Origin: Euleptes europaea
Taxonomy: Eukaryota > Chordata > Lepidosauria > Squamata > Sphaerodactylidae
NCBI RefSeq assembly: GCF_029931775.1
Contig: NC_079332.1
Coordinates: forward strand, 17,377,186-17,441,185
Length of the DNA: 64,000 bases
Direction of reading: 5' to 3'
Shown here: in pieces, positions 21,945 to 32,844 of the stretch
Layout of the letters: every line of letters starts with the position of its first letter
Position numbering within the stretch: the stretch's first letter is position 1
The notes under the pieces: model-generated
What the model saw: the letters and a program-made list of their open reading frames with translations, nothing else
Database searches by the model: none
What the model was told of the DNA's origin: nothing
Position numbers and translations under genes: made by a program

Positions 21945-22760
21945 AATGGGGATGCCAGGTCCTTCTTTGCCATCGGTGGGAGGTTTTTGGGGCGGAGCCT
22001 GAGGAGGGTGGGGCTTGGGAGGGACTTCAATGCCATAGAGTCCAATTGCCAAAGCGGCCATTTTCTCCAGGTGAACTGATCTGTATCGGCTGGAGATCAG
22101 TTGTAACAGCAAGGGATCTCCAGCTACTACCTGGAGGTTGTAATCAAAAAACGGCTTGCAAGTGCTTAGTCAGGAGTGTGGAATTCAAAATGTAGCACAA
22201 GGCAATTGTTTCTAAAATAAAGAAACCAAACAATAGCAACTCATGCTATTACAGATGTATATTGGAAACATTCAATAAACACAATTCTGGATCAAAGAAA
22301 TGTATATCACAATTGGTCTAAGTAAGACCCCAACTAAGTAAGACCCCAAGCATAAGGCTTTACAATACAAAATATAAGCCAAAATGCTCAGTCCTTATTC
22401 AGTCCATATTAATAATTTCATAAAGTGCATCAGTAAACCACGGAAACAAGATGTAGAGCAATGGAGATCCGGTATAATTCCATTTCGTGTGGACTTTTTC
22501 AAGCCTTCAATCTTTCCGTGCACTGTTCAAGCAATGCATGAAGGAGTGTACCTTTCCTATGTATCTGGGCGGCAAAGTAGTTGGGGTCTTACTTAGACCA
22601 ATTGTGATATACATTTCTTTGCTCCAGAATTGTGTTTATTGAATGTTTCCAATATATATCTGTAATAGCATGAGTTGCTATTGTTTGGTTTCTTTATTTT
22701 AGAAACAACTGCCTTGTGCTACATTTTGAATTCCACACCACCTGGAGGTTGGCAACCCTA
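21945..22760 (-). mobile_element. TAGGGTTGCC MITE interrupted by fold-back B
   Basis: MITE sequence at 21945-22140 and 22752-22760. The guest is 22141-22739. Confidence 0.85.
22141..22739. mobile_element. Fold-back insert B in a MITE
   Basis: A 35-nt left tail (22141-22175) is followed by arms 22176-22332 and 22581-22738 (about 157 bp). The flanks share acctggaggttg (12 bp; 22129-22140 and 22740-22751). The left tail begins taatcaaaaaacggcttgc, matching insert E at 44.1 kb, so B and E are one subfamily. Confidence 0.85.
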
Positions 22761-22818
22761 CCAACTGGGCCAAGCCGCTCTCCAAATTCAGGGCCAAGCC
22801 GGGGCCTTCTTCCTGAAG

Positions 22819-22960
22819 TAGGTTGCCGACCTCCAGGTGACAACTGATCTCCAGGTGTTCAAGATCAGTCCCCCCCCTCCCCAGACCCCGCCCTCCTCAG
22901 GCTCCGCCCCAAAAACCTCCCACCGATTGTGAAGAGGGGCCTGGCAACCTAGCAACCCTA
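22819..22960 (+). mobile_element. TAGGGTTGCC MITE, internally deleted
   Basis: taggttgccgacctccagg joined to ccccagaccccgccctcc; ends with the gaagaggggcctggcaacc subtype. Confidence 0.75.
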
Positions 22961-23204
22961 TTCCTGAGGCCCCTTCCTGAAATGCTGGGAAATGCAGTGA
23001 GCCAATGGGGCTTGGTGATGCAACACACAAGCAGTTGTGCAGAATCTTCCCCGGCACGTGCAGGCACGAATGGAAGAATGCTGAAGAACCACTGTGTTGG
23101 CTAAGCCCATTGCGTCCTTGGGCTAAGGCCCTGGGTGCATTTATGTCCTACAGCACCATCTGGTGGCGTGATGCTCAATCCTCCATCAAGGCACATTTTT
23201 GGCT

Positions 23205-23285
23205 GTCAAGGCAAGAGACATTCAGAGGTGGTTTGCCATTGCCTGCCTCTGCGTAGCGACCCTGGGCTTCCTCGGTGGTCTCCCG
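23205..23285 (-). repeat. 5S-derived SINE tail
   Basis: Reverse complement of the constant 5S-SINE tail (ggtttgccattgcctgcc on this strand) with only the last bases of the 5S part. Confidence 0.6.
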
Positions 23286-23602
23286 TCCAAGCGGTGGACT
23301 CTGATCTGGAGAACAGGTTTCAGTTCCCCACTCCTCCGCATCAGTGGCGGACGCTCATCTCAAGAACTGGATTTGTTTCCCCACTCCTACACGTGAAGCC
23401 AGCTGGGTGACCTTGTGCCGGTCACATACTCTCAGCCTCACCTACCTCACAGGGTGTTTGTTGTGGAAAGGGGAAGGCAAGGCAATTGTAAGAAGGTTTG
23501 ATTCTTCCTTAAGTGGCAGAGAAAGTCGGCATATAAAAACCAACTCTTCTTCTTCTTCTTCTACTACTACTACGACGACGACTACGACTACGACTACGAC
23601 TA
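23286..23602 (+). repeat. tRNA-derived SINE with CTT/ACT/ACG tail
   Basis: Full body of the CTT-tailed family. The tail runs (TTC)n to (TAC)n to (GAC/TAC)n up to 23602. Confidence 0.85.
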
Positions 23603-23903
23603 ACCAGGCTAACCTGGACCATCCATACAGGAGGCAGATTGTGGTTATTTGCAAGTTGCTTGTGCTTAGATCTGCCATTTCTTCTGCGTGCAAGAAATGC
23701 TAGCAGCTCTGGCCGAATGCCACGGAGTCTTTCCAGCACAGGCGTTCCTGCTGAAGCCTTTTTCTCCTTCTTTGCTTCCAGTCAGCCTGGCTCTGGATGG
23801 CACTTGCTTCGAGTGGGCAGTGTTTGTTTATGATCCGAAAGATAGGAATCAGAAACTCAGAACGGCCGGTGGAATTTGGCCTTAACTGCAACTGAGCTGA
23901 GAG

Positions 23904-24000
23904 GAGGGTTGCCAGCTCCAGGTTGGGAAATACCTGGAGATTTAGGGGGTAGAGACTGAGAAAGGTGGGGTTTGGGGAGGGGAGGGACTTCAATGCCTAG
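23904..24000 (-). mobile_element. TAGGGTTGCC MITE, truncated
   Basis: Starts agggttgccagctccagg and ends after gggacttcaatgcc. Confidence 0.75.
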
Positions 24001-24003
24001 AGT

Positions 24004-24319
24004 TAGGGTTGCCAGGTGCCCAGTGGTGCTGGGCAAACCCCCGGTAATCTGCCCCTCTGCCCGCCGACCACCTGAGGGTCGGCGGGCATACGTGCACACA
24101 CAAGTGCAATGTGTTTACACCCAGAAGTGCCGCATCGCAAGCGGCCCTTTACCACTCAAACTAAGATTTTGAGTGGCATAAGGCTCCTTGCGAGGCGGCA
24201 CTTCTGGTTGCAAACCGAAAGTGCTGTGCGGGTGTGTCGGCGCATGCGCGTGCATGCACACAGGCACCACTCTCCTGCCCCAAAAGCTCCCGCAGGAGAA
24301 ATGGGACCTGGCAGCCCTA
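24004..24319. mobile_element. TAGGGTTGCC-ended element with a different core
   Basis: Termini tagggttgccagg / cctggcagcccta match the MITE, but the core is unlike the usual one. It has gcccgccgacc..ggtcggcgggc and a hairpin at about 24121-24210 (cagaagtgccgc / gcggcacttctgg with cactcaaa / ttgagtg inside). It may be a distinct non-autonomous relative. Confidence 0.6.
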
Positions 24320-24435
24320 CATACAGTCCACCTTCCAAAGCGGCCATTTTATCCAGGGGAACTGACCTGTGTCGCCTGGACATCAGTTGTAATAGTGGGA
24401 GATCTCCAGCCACCACCTGGAGGTGGGCAACCCTA
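24320..24435 (-). mobile_element. TAGGGTTGCC MITE, truncated
   Basis: Right half only, ending tgggcaaccctag. Confidence 0.75.
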
Positions 24436-24492
24436 GCCGAGGACCTCCCACTGCCCAAACGCCAGACTCCAGCCCCACATCTCCAGCAATTC

Positions 24493-24572
24493 ATAGAATC
24501 ATAGTTGGAAGGGACTACCAGGGTCATCTAGTCCAACCCCCTGCACAATGCAGGAAATTCACAACTACCTCC
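24493..24572 (-). repeat. CR1 LINE 3' end
   Basis: atagaatcatagttggaagg through ttcacaactacctccc. Confidence 0.85.
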
Positions 24573-24631
24573 CCCCCCCAAACCTACCTCCCCTCAGCCC
24601 AGAGTTGGCAACCCTACTTTGCTCCCACCAA

Positions 24632-24790
24632 TAGGTTGCCAACCTCCGGGTACTAGCGGGAGATCTCCTGCTATTACAACTGATCTCCAGCCGACAGAGA
24701 TCACCTGGAGAAAATGGCTGCTTTGGGAGGTGGACTCTATGGCATTGAAGTCCCTCCTCTCCCCACCAATCCCGGAAGGCTCCCCAAAAG
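24632..24790 (+). mobile_element. TAGGGTTGCC MITE, 3'-truncated
   Basis: taggttgccaacctccggg through gtccctcctctccccacc. Confidence 0.75.
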
Positions 24791-25241
24791 TTGTCCCTAA
24801 TTTTAGGTCCTGCTGATGGAGGGCGACCGCCTTCCCCTCCCTTTCAGAACAGGCCTCCTTCCTAACTGAGAGTCTTTCTTTGTCCGGGCCAGCAGCAGCA
24901 GCCGCAGCACCCCCGCAAACAATAGTTCTCGGCATACTTGGCCGCAGGAACACGGAAAGCAAGAAATCCGCTTTGTCCCAGCAGCGAAGCAGGAGGCGCC
25001 GGGTGACATTTCGCAGAAGCACAACCCCAGCAAAATCTCTCACACCCACCTCGGGCAGCGTCCCCCAGGCCCCCCCGCCCTCTTCCCCCAGCTGGGATGC
25101 AACGTTTTTCGATGGTCCCTAGAACCACTTTGAAGTGTGGTGGTGGGTGGTGGAATGTCTTTCAAAGCCTCCTCAAAAGGACTACAGAGGTCTGGGAGCA
25201 CCATGAGCTGGCAAAGGCCTTTGGGTCAGCGGTCTGTGGGT

Positions 25242-26015
25242 TAGGGTTGCCAGCTCCGGGATGGGAAATACCTGGAGAGTTTGCGGGGGTGGGGCCTGAG
25301 GAGGGCGGAGTTTGGAGAGGGGAGGGACTTCGATGCCATAGAGTCCAATTGCCAACGTGGCCATTTTCTCCGGGTGAATTGATCTCTTTTGGCTGGAGAT
25401 CAGTTGTAATACCGGGAGATCTCCAGCTGGTACCTGGAGGTTGTGCAACCGAAACAAGAGCTAGTGCCCCAAATGTGACTACTGGAATTCTCAAGCACTT
25501 ATGGCAAAGAGCAGATACAATTTTGCTGATAATTAAATCACTGCATTGTACATACAAGCACAAAATGCAGAAATAAACGTAGGGCAAGAAAACATAAATG
25601 CACTAACTGTAGCGGTACACATATCAATTCCGATTGAAGTGATGCAAAAGCCCGTGTGTCTTCAAGTCCTTGCAGCTTGTAAATAAGTCCTTAAAGCTGT
25701 ATAGGTGAACGCCAAAATAGGTATCCGGTAGTCTCCTGTTTCGCAAGACCGCTTTGTCATCACTGGCAGTCCACTGTAACAATATCCGCAGAACTTTTGT
25801 TCTAAATGGACAAGCTCATAGCTCCCTTGTAATGGTGGATGGCAGATTCGCCATCCACCATTACAAGGGAGCTATGAGCTTGTCCGTTTAGAACAAATGT
25901 TCTGCATTTTGTGCTTGTCTGTACAATACAGTGATTTAATTATCAGCAAAATTGTATCTGCTCTTTGCCATAAGTGCTTGAGAATTCCAGTAGTACCTGG
26001 AGGTTGGCAACCCTA
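25242..26015 (-). mobile_element. TAGGGTTGCC MITE interrupted by fold-back C
   Basis: MITE at 25242-25443 and 26007-26015. The guest is 25444-25992. Confidence 0.85.
25444..25992. mobile_element. Fold-back insert C in a MITE, two nested hairpins
   Basis: A 34-nt left tail is followed by the outer arms 25478-25571 and 25901-25994. A second hairpin of about 55-bp arms sits at 25791-25905, centred on agattc. The flanks are a perfect 14-bp duplication, gtacctggaggttg (25430-25443, 25993-26006). The minus strand has GTGATGA (25763-25757) and GAAAC (25742-25738) in hammerhead order, but stem III is not convincing. Confidence 0.85.
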
Positions 26016-26069
26016 CTGTGGCTGGAAAAGTTATTCTTTACAGGTGGCTGCACAGACTTCATGCTGAAA

Positions 26070-26277
26070 TAGGGTTTCCAACCTCCAGGTGGTGGCTGGA
26101 GATCTCCTGCTATTGCATCGGGTCTCCAGGCGACAGAAACCAGTTCCCCTGGAGAAAATGGCTGCTTTAGAAGATGAGTCTATGGCATTGAAGCCCCTCC
26201 CCTCCCCAAACCCCACCCTCCTCAGGCTCCACCCCAAAAATCTCCAGGTATTTCCCAACCCAGAGCTGGCAACCCTA
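26070..26277 (+). mobile_element. TAGGGTTGCC MITE
   Basis: Full-length, agggtttccaacctccagg to agctggcaacccta. Confidence 0.85.
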
Positions 26278-26307
26278 TGCTGAAAAGGTGTTTTCATTCT
26301 GGTATGG

Positions 26308-26412
26308 CCCAGGCTAGCCTGATCCCAACAGATCTTGGCTGCTAAGCAGGGCCAGCCTTGGTTAGTATTTGGGTGGGAGACCACCAAGGAAGTCCAGGGT
26401 GGCCGATTTCTG
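26308..26412 (+). repeat. 5S-derived SINE, truncated
   Basis: Has ctgctaagcagggccagcc and ttgggtgggagaccacc, the 5S promoter region. Confidence 0.75.
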
Positions 26413-26518
26413 ATACACTTGACCCCTATATATTACTTGCAGTCTGGGACGGGGGTGTGAATCCAGAGGGAGAAAAGATGGTCCGGAGCAGTTTCATTCT
26501 TCTAAGATGTCTTCTGTA

Positions 26519-26728
26519 TAGGGTTGCCAGCTCCAGATTGGGAAACGCATAGAAATTTTGGGGGGTGGAGCCTGAGGAGGGTGGGGTTTGAGGAGGGAAG
26601 GAACTTCAATGGGGCATAATGCCATGGAGTCCACCTTCCAAAACAGCCTTTTTCTCCAGGTGAACTGATCTTGGTCGTCTTGAGATAAGCTGGAATAGCG
26701 GGAGATCTCCAGCCACCACCTGTACCTC
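26519..26728 (-). mobile_element. TAGGGTTGCC MITE
   Basis: tagggttgccagctccag to tccagccaccacctg; the last few bases are diverged. Confidence 0.8.
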
Positions 26729-26994
26729 CGGCATTGCCATGGTTGGCAGGATCATAACAGGAGAAGCCTCACCCATTACTGCACCTGCTGGAAGACAGGC
26801 AGGGCCAAACACCTTGCAGAACCAGCCCTGGAACAACCAGGAAGGACCATCGTTGCAATTTGTTAATATTTTCTGCAAAGGGAAGGTGTGTCCGCTGCAG
26901 TGGGAACAGCTTGGACCTCAAGGTTCTTGCTTTAGGGCTAACCCAGGTGGCTAATTTTGGGGGCCAGTAAAGCAGCATGGCGGGAGGATGGAGC

Positions 26995-27312
26995 AAGCGT
27001 GGTGTATTGGCTAAGAGCGGTGGTTTGGAGTGGCGGAATCTGATCTGGAGAGCCGGGGCTTGATTCCCCACTCCGCCCCATGAGCAGCGGACCCTAATCT
27101 GGTGAACCAGGTTGGTTTCCCCACTCCTACACATGAAGCCAGCTGGGTGACCTTGGGCTAGTCACAGCTCTCTTAGAGCTCTCACAGCCCCACCTACCTC
27201 ACAAGGTGTGGGGAGAGGAAGGCAAGGTGATTGTAAGCCAGTTTGAGTCTTCCTTAAGTGGTAGAGAAAGTCGACATATAAAAACGAACACTTCTTCTTC
27301 GTCTTCTTCTTC
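26995..27312 (+). repeat. tRNA-derived SINE
   Basis: Full-length CTT-tailed copy. Head gcgtggtgtattggctaag, B box ggggcttgattcc, second block caggttggtttcc. Confidence 0.9.
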
Positions 27313-27537
27313 CTGGCCCAGAAAAGTGAGGCTCTACCTTACAGCCTGAATTGAAAAGAACCCTGAAGTTTTGGTCTAGGAACCCTTATTTGGGTGGACT
27401 GGTCTCTTTCCTGACGGGGGCCAGAAGGAAGCTGTGTCCCATTAGCAGGTAGGTGAGATAGAAATTTCCTAAATAAATATGAATACATTTTGGTTCCTGA
27501 AGCAGAAAGCCCAAACGATGCTGTTTATTGTGATGAC

Positions 27538-27622
27538 AGTGTGGTGTAGAGGTTAGGAGCGGCAGACTCTAATATGAAGAACTGGGTTCAATTCCCCACT
27601 CCTCCACATGAGCAGCGGACTC
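27538..27622 (+). repeat. tRNA-derived SINE head
   Basis: gtgtggtgtagaggttagg with B box gggttcaattcc, truncated at 27622. Confidence 0.75.
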
Positions 27623-27975
27623 TTTAGGCCTAGCCTTTCCATAAAAGCAGTTATGCAAACTGAACACAAAAGCATACATTCAGATAATAATAATGATTAC
27701 AGGCATTACACTATCAGGTCAGGGAGAGGAAAGGAGCTCTTCAGTAGCTGCCACCACTCTGGGGTGGGCCTAACACGGGAGGGCCCAGAGCTGCACCCTC
27801 CCTGCCCCTGGCTGCTGCTCCTCCCGACAGGGTGACAGGGGACCAAGTGAGGCCTGAGGAGGACCCAGGCGGAGCAGCCTAAGTTGACCAAAGAGGTCTC
27901 ATAGCAATGATAACGCAAGCCAGAATAGGAGGACAAAACCAGTAAAGGCAGGCAAACAAATGAAACCCCCAACAG
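27623..27975. other. No recognised feature
   Basis: Intergenic lead-in to the GC-rich segment. Confidence 0.4.
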
Positions 27976-27979
27976 GCCC

Positions 27980-28330
27980 GTCTCTTTGCTCCCCGGCCGC
28001 CCCCTGGCAGGAGGCCTCAGGCAAACTCACCCCTTTCCCGGAAGAGGAGGAGGAGGGGGAGGGGCTCCCTGCCTCCCTCCGTCCGCATCAGCCTCTCCCC
28101 AGCCCCGCCCCCTGGGAGTGAGCCCCTCCCTTTCCCGGCAAGGCCTTTCATTCCTTCTGCCCGGGCACCCCTCCCTGACCCCCGATTGGCCCGAGCCTTC
28201 CCGCCAAATCCTCTCCCACCAATCACGAGGCCCAGAGGGGGCCTGGCAGATGTCGGCCTGGTAACTGCTTTAACGTAGGCCTCCCTAGGGCCTGTAGGCC
28301 GCACTTGAGGCCTAGGATCAGGACCGGGAA
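27980..28330 (-). promoter_or_regulatory. GC-rich promoter-like segment
   Basis: The strongest GC-rich island in the left half. On the minus strand it has CCAAT-type boxes (gtgattggtggg near 28220 and gggccaatcggg near 28185), GC boxes (gggggcggggctgg) and no TATA. A good splice donor GTGAGT lies at 28030-28025, consistent with a non-coding first exon. In mammals EMP2 lies on the 3' side of TEKT5 on the same strand and has a non-coding first exon, so this could be its 5' end. No EMP2 coding exon is in the window. Confidence 0.45.
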
Positions 28331-28900
28331 TGAGGGCGGGTTAGACATTTAACCGATAAATAAATAATAATAGGGAGGTGGAAGGGCATCAGAGGGGGAT
28401 AATTTGGATACAGAGGTGAAAAATCTGGTTTTGGGTGTTAAAATGTGCAAACGAGTCGAGGGCCGCCTGAATTGAGAATTCAGGTGTCTTTTTGTGGTGT
28501 CTTTCAGGTGTCTTTTGGCTCCAGCCGAAGGGCTGAGCTAGAGAACTATGAAGCCAACGAAGGATTTGAGGATCCAGCTGCCAAAATGTAGGCTGTGAAT
28601 AGATCCTGGGGAGCTCGGGGAGCCCCGTGCAGCTGGGGGTTCGAGCACGGCAAGTCCCCCGAGGAAATGTTGACATTTGACCAATTACAGGGACGTTTTG
28701 AGGCCACGTGAAATGGGTATTAGAGCATATTCGAAAGTCAATATTAAGTACTTCAACCCATGGGCTTATGATTCTATCACTAAAATACACCATCGATTTT
28801 GTTTAAAATTTAAACTCATTTAAAAAAAAGTTGCTTCAGGGGGGCCCTCCAGGATTAGGCGCCCTGAAGCTTAAGCTTCATTAGTTTCCCAGCAGATCCG
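28331..28900. other. No recognised feature
   Basis: A 134-codon open frame on the minus strand (28793-28389) shows no domain or family resemblance. Confidence 0.4.
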
Positions 28901-28904
28901 CCTC

Positions 28905-29345
28905 TGCCTCCACATGAAGCCTGCCATGTGACCTTGGGCCAGTCACGGTTCTCTCCAAACTCTCTCAGCCCCACCTACCAAACAAAGGCGATTGGAAGCC
29001 GCTTTGAGACTCCTTAAGAGCACTGGTTCCCAACCAGGGGTCCGTGGACCCCCAGGGGTCCGCGAGAACTAAATTAAGGTCTGCGAAACAAAGTTATAAA
29101 CCCATAATAAATTAATATTTCCAATTAAAAGTTCTCTATTATAAAAATATATATTCAAATATTATTCTAAGTTTAATGTTTAACTAACAGTTATGATTAA
29201 AGTTTATTTTCAAATTCTCGGAATTTTTATTTTGAGCCTTGGGGTCCCTGCTCCGAACAAAAAAGTCCTAGTGGTCCCTGGTCAAAAAAAGGTTGGGAAC
29301 CACTGCCTTAGAGAAAAACAGGGTATCAAAACCAACTCTTCATCT
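28905..29345 (+). repeat. tRNA-derived SINE interrupted by a hAT MITE
   Basis: SINE sequence at 28905-29020 resumes at about 29309 with gagaaaaacagggtatc and ends aaccaactcttc. Confidence 0.8.
29021..29305. mobile_element. hAT MITE, CAGTGGTTCCCAACC family, copy 1
   Basis: Terminal inverted repeats cactggttcccaacc / ggttgggaaccactg. The AT-rich core matches the copies at 37.6 and 38.7 kb in the opposite orientation. Flanks cttaagag / ccttagag are an imperfect 8-bp duplication. Confidence 0.9.
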
Positions 29346-29925
29346 TCTCCTTAAAGAAAGGACATTTTGCTGCTCTTGGACAAGCGTCTTAAGGAAGGGA
29401 GGAAAAGAGAGTTGCCATGCAGGTCTTCTGTGAAGCAGTTTGCCAGGTGTAGAGCTAGGTATAATTTTCAGCTCTGCCTTTCTTTTTGGATGGACGCACA
29501 AGGCGCAAGGCGGCCGGAGAAGGAGGAAGGGCTTGCGGCTTTCCATGTTCCAGATCCTTTTGTCGGAACGAAAATGGGTGTTTGCTTCACAACCATTAAA
29601 GAATGTTCTGTATGCGGGACTTCTGACAGCCTCAAGTGGCATCTTAATTGCTTATTTTGCGCCTCCCTCCCCAAATAGGCGGCTATTTGTTGAGCAGAAT
29701 CCAGAAAAGGGAACAAAACAGCACTTTGTTTTCCGTGCAAACCCCGACATTGTTAAGGAAGGGAAAGAATGCGGCTGGAGGACCGAAGAGAACGGCATTC
29801 CCGGGCTCTGCAAGCAGCCGCAGAAGAGTTTGAACAAATCAGTTGCGAAGGACAGAAATCCAAAGAAGTTATGTTCCCAATCTTAACCTCACCAGCTACG
29901 TTTTCTTCACAATGTCTTCGGCTGG
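29346..29925. other. No recognised feature
   Basis: Unique-looking sequence; overlapping open frames on both strands lack recognisable motifs. Confidence 0.4.
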
Positions 29926-29930
29926 TTGAA

Positions 29931-30565
29931 TGCAAAAGCTAGACCCCGTTCAATGGCACAGACCCACCAAGGACAGGGACGACTCAGGTTATTTCTTTAG
30001 AAGCAAGAGGTTTTATTATGCTGGCAGGGAGAGTTCTGCCTCAAGACAGCCAAATACAACTCTTCAAAGACATCATGCAACACACGGGAGTATTTATACA
30101 TTTTTGAGTTCTTTGTCTACCTGTCTGCTCTTTGTACATGCCCCACGAGCTCACGCGGGCTTCATGACGTCACCTTACCAATTAACTTAATTGGTGCAAC
30201 TATCTTTATTTTTATGCCAACCTCTATAACTGGCCAGATTCCCGGTTTCGCTCACCCTGTTAGAGATAACACACCTGAGAGATATATACCTTATACCTTC
30301 TAATTCTATTTTGGCATGCCCTTTCCAATTAACTGTCCTCTTGGCATGTTTTCGTCCTGCTGAAGAGGTCTGATCTAATCCTTGGAATGGTTTTTAAACT
30401 TCTGTCTTACCTAATGAACTTTTGCATTCTTGCTGAGTTCTTCGAGGAGAGTCAGATCCCTCCTGGCCTAAACGTTTAAAGCTTATACATACATCCCTTT
30501 AAGTGCTTACTATTATACGGTGGTATCTTTAATAATATGTGTGCCCATAAAATCTGAATAACATA
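29931..30565 (-). mobile_element. Candidate solo LTR
   Basis: On the minus strand there is a CRE-like TGACGTCA at 30165-30172, a TATA box (TATAAATA in 30100-30091) and a polyadenylation signal AATAAA at 30017-30012. A U5-like stretch of about 80 bp follows. Candidate ends begin TGTTAT and finish TTTGCA, but no convincing 5-bp duplication was found, so the borders are tentative. No internal retroviral genes flank it. Family and age are undetermined. Confidence 0.4.
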
Positions 30566-31025
30566 CCTTCCCTAGAAGCTGTTTTAGCTTATGTGCTTAA
30601 CTGTTGTGATATACAGTATAAGCCAAACCAATTGAGATTTTATACTTCCTTCAGGCTTGCGTCAGGAAAGAATCAGCTCCTGGAAGCACCAGAGGACAGG
30701 GCATCAAGTAAACCTAAGCATTTGAGGGAATTAGAGGTGATAACGTATAACATTTCCCATCCCAGGTTCTCGGCACTTTATCAATTAATATGTGGGGACA
30801 AAGTGGATAGTGGAGATTTTTCTCCCTCCCCCATTATTTATTTCTGATTTATTTTATTTAAAACCTTTGTTAGCTGCCTTTTTCCCCTTAGGGAGCGCAA
30901 GGCTGCTTAACAATATAAATAAAACACACAGACTAAACCATATATACAAACAGCACAACCTGTTTTCGGAATGCAGTCATGAATTATTGACGCTTCAATA
31001 AGACTGATGTTTTGTAAGTATATCA

Positions 31026-31026
31026 T

Positions 31027-31057
<31 letters not shown>

Positions 31058-31076
31058 ATATATATATATATATATT
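31026..31076 (+). repeat. (TG)n/(TA)n microsatellite
   Basis: About 15 TG units followed by TA units. Confidence 0.95.
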
Positions 31077-31164
31077 TATGTATAACTTGGTAGGTTGTGT
31101 TGTTTGTATATATGGTTTAGTATAAAATTGTATGAAAACTGTATGTAAAATGCTGTATATTTCC

Positions 31165-31220
31165 AGAGGGGACTGAGGAAGAACTAAACAGAAGAATTTT
31201 GAAACGGCCGTATCCCCTTT
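31165..31220 (+). ncRNA. Hammerhead-like ribozyme core, type I layout
   Basis: Stem I AGAGGGGA (31165-31172) pairs fully with TCCCCTTT (31213-31220), with one G-U. CTGAGGA is at 31173-31179. Stem II is 31180-31200, closed by AGAA/TTTT. GAAA is at 31201-31204. Stem III is the short AC / GT around GGCC, and the cleavage triplet GTA is at 31210-31212. One extra base may lie at the start of stem II, as in the other cores here. Confidence 0.6.
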
Positions 31221-31481
31221 CCACTTGAACTTCAGGATTATACCTACCTGATACCATTGGAGATATTATATGCAAGAACCTTTGCAAGAACTTTTTGCCT
31301 TGACCACATAGACATAGGATATCGATGTACAGATTGTAGAACATTGTATTATGTGATGACATTTTGGTAGCTCACTAATAGATTATTTTTGCACTTTGTT
31401 TACATGCTGTGTCGCTCCTGTACTTATTTCCTTACTTTGTAGTATCAGTACAGTGGTGTCTGTTTTTTCTGACAGTTCCTG

Positions 31482-31500
31482 GAGGTTGGCATCCCTAGTC
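31482..31500 (-). mobile_element. TAGGGTTGCC MITE end remnant
   Basis: cctggaggttggcatccc only. Confidence 0.55.
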
Positions 31501-31914
31501 CTCCTCCAGAGGAAAGTGGTCCAGAAAGCGTGGTTGCCATACCTGCGGCAACACTTGGGGAATAAACGTCCAGGCGGGGATGTGGCAGCGTCTCTGTGCC
31601 CGCTTTGAAGTAGCACAAGATTATAAACTGCACCCTCTCTAGAGCCAGGTTGGAACAACTCCTTCTGCAGATGCCACCCTGGGTTAGGGGCCCAGGTTGT
31701 CTTAAGATGGCACTGCTAAAAAGGCTGATGGGTTTGGGTTTGAAGCGCAGGGGCCCCAACTGCTTCAGTCTCTCCCTGCTCTCCAAATAAATTGTCCAAA
31801 CTTTAAGTGAGGAACGTACAGAATTCTGACTTGGTCAGAATTCACCCAGCACCGTTCAGAAAATGTAAGAGAGCATTTTAGACACGTTCTGAAACAGAAC
31901 ATTTTAGAACAGTT

Positions 31915-32205
31915 GTAACAGAGTGGTTCCTCAGTGGAACAGTCTTTCTCGGGAGGTGGTGACCGCTCCTTCCCAGGAGGTTTTGAAGCAGAGGCTAGAT
32001 GGCCATCCATCAGCAATGCTGATTCTATGACCTTAGGCAGTTCATGAGAGGGAGGGCATCTTGGCCATGTTCTGGACATGGAGTAGGGGTTGCTGGGTGT
32101 GTGTGTGGAGGAGGTAGTTGTGAATGTCCTGCATTGTGCAGGGGGTTGGACTAGATGACCCTGGTGGTCCCTTCCAACTCTAGGATTCTGTGATTCTATG
32201 AGAAC
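31915..32205 (+). repeat. CR1 LINE 3' end
   Basis: agagtggttcctcagtgg through caactctaggattctgtg, with the full terminal repeat. Confidence 0.9.
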
Positions 32206-32630
32206 ATCTATTGATACTCTTGAGGAGGTCGTGGCAGAAAGAACAACTTTAAACTGGCACCAGAGGAAACAATTATTCAAACGGAAGTCCCTGCAAGCGT
32301 GCCCCTTTAAAAAGAAGGACAGAGAAGATAAAGGTCGAAGTGCTTTATGTTGGGCACTTTAGTAAACTTCCTCAAACTAGAGGTTATTGCTCTGCTCCAC
32401 ACTGGTCAATACATACATCGGGGTTCTGCCAGCATGCCCGAGAGCATGAAAAACATGTAGGCATAAAGCAACCTTTGTTGCGTTTGACCTGGCTGGCATC
32501 CAGAGATTGGCACTAAAGCGCCTTTCACAAGTGACATGGAAGATGCTTTCTGGACTCTTTTTCTTTGCACCAGGCAAGAGGGAAATGCTGGTCTCAATCC
32601 CTTGTGCCACTTAAGGGGCCACACCTTCAG
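32206..32630. other. No recognised feature
   Basis: Intergenic. Confidence 0.4.
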
Positions 32631-32633
32631 CTC

Positions 32634-32844
32634 TAGGGTTCCAGCCTCCAGGTGTGACCCAGAATTGAAACTCATCTCCAGGCGGCAGAGATCATTTCCC
32701 CTGAGGAAAATGGCTGCTTTGGAGGGTGAGCTGTATGGAATTATATCCCACTGAGGTGCTGCTCCTCCTCAAACCCCTCCCTCCCCAGGATCCACCCCCC
32801 CCACCAAATCTCCAGGTATTTCTCAAATCAGAGTTGGTAACCAT
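32634..32844 (+). mobile_element. TAGGGTTGCC MITE, diverged
   Basis: tagggttccagcctccagg to agttggtaaccat. Confidence 0.75.

Larger units (their letters stand above)
30566..31481 (+). repeat. Fold-back-type insert ending in a MITE remnant
   Basis: Inverted segments actaaaccatatatacaaac (30932) and gtttgtatatatggtttagt (31103) flank a (TG)n tract. A strong hammerhead-like core follows at 31165-31220. The right edge meets cctggaggttggcatccc, the same MITE end used by inserts A-F. The left border is not clear. Confidence 0.55.

Noticed and set aside
22490-22545. Hammerhead core in insert B
   Set aside because: Only a loose resemblance on the minus strand; the core is not matched well enough to call.
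28389-28793. 134-codon open frame on the minus strand
   Set aside because: No motif, no splice context, and no sign of coding composition; likely chance.
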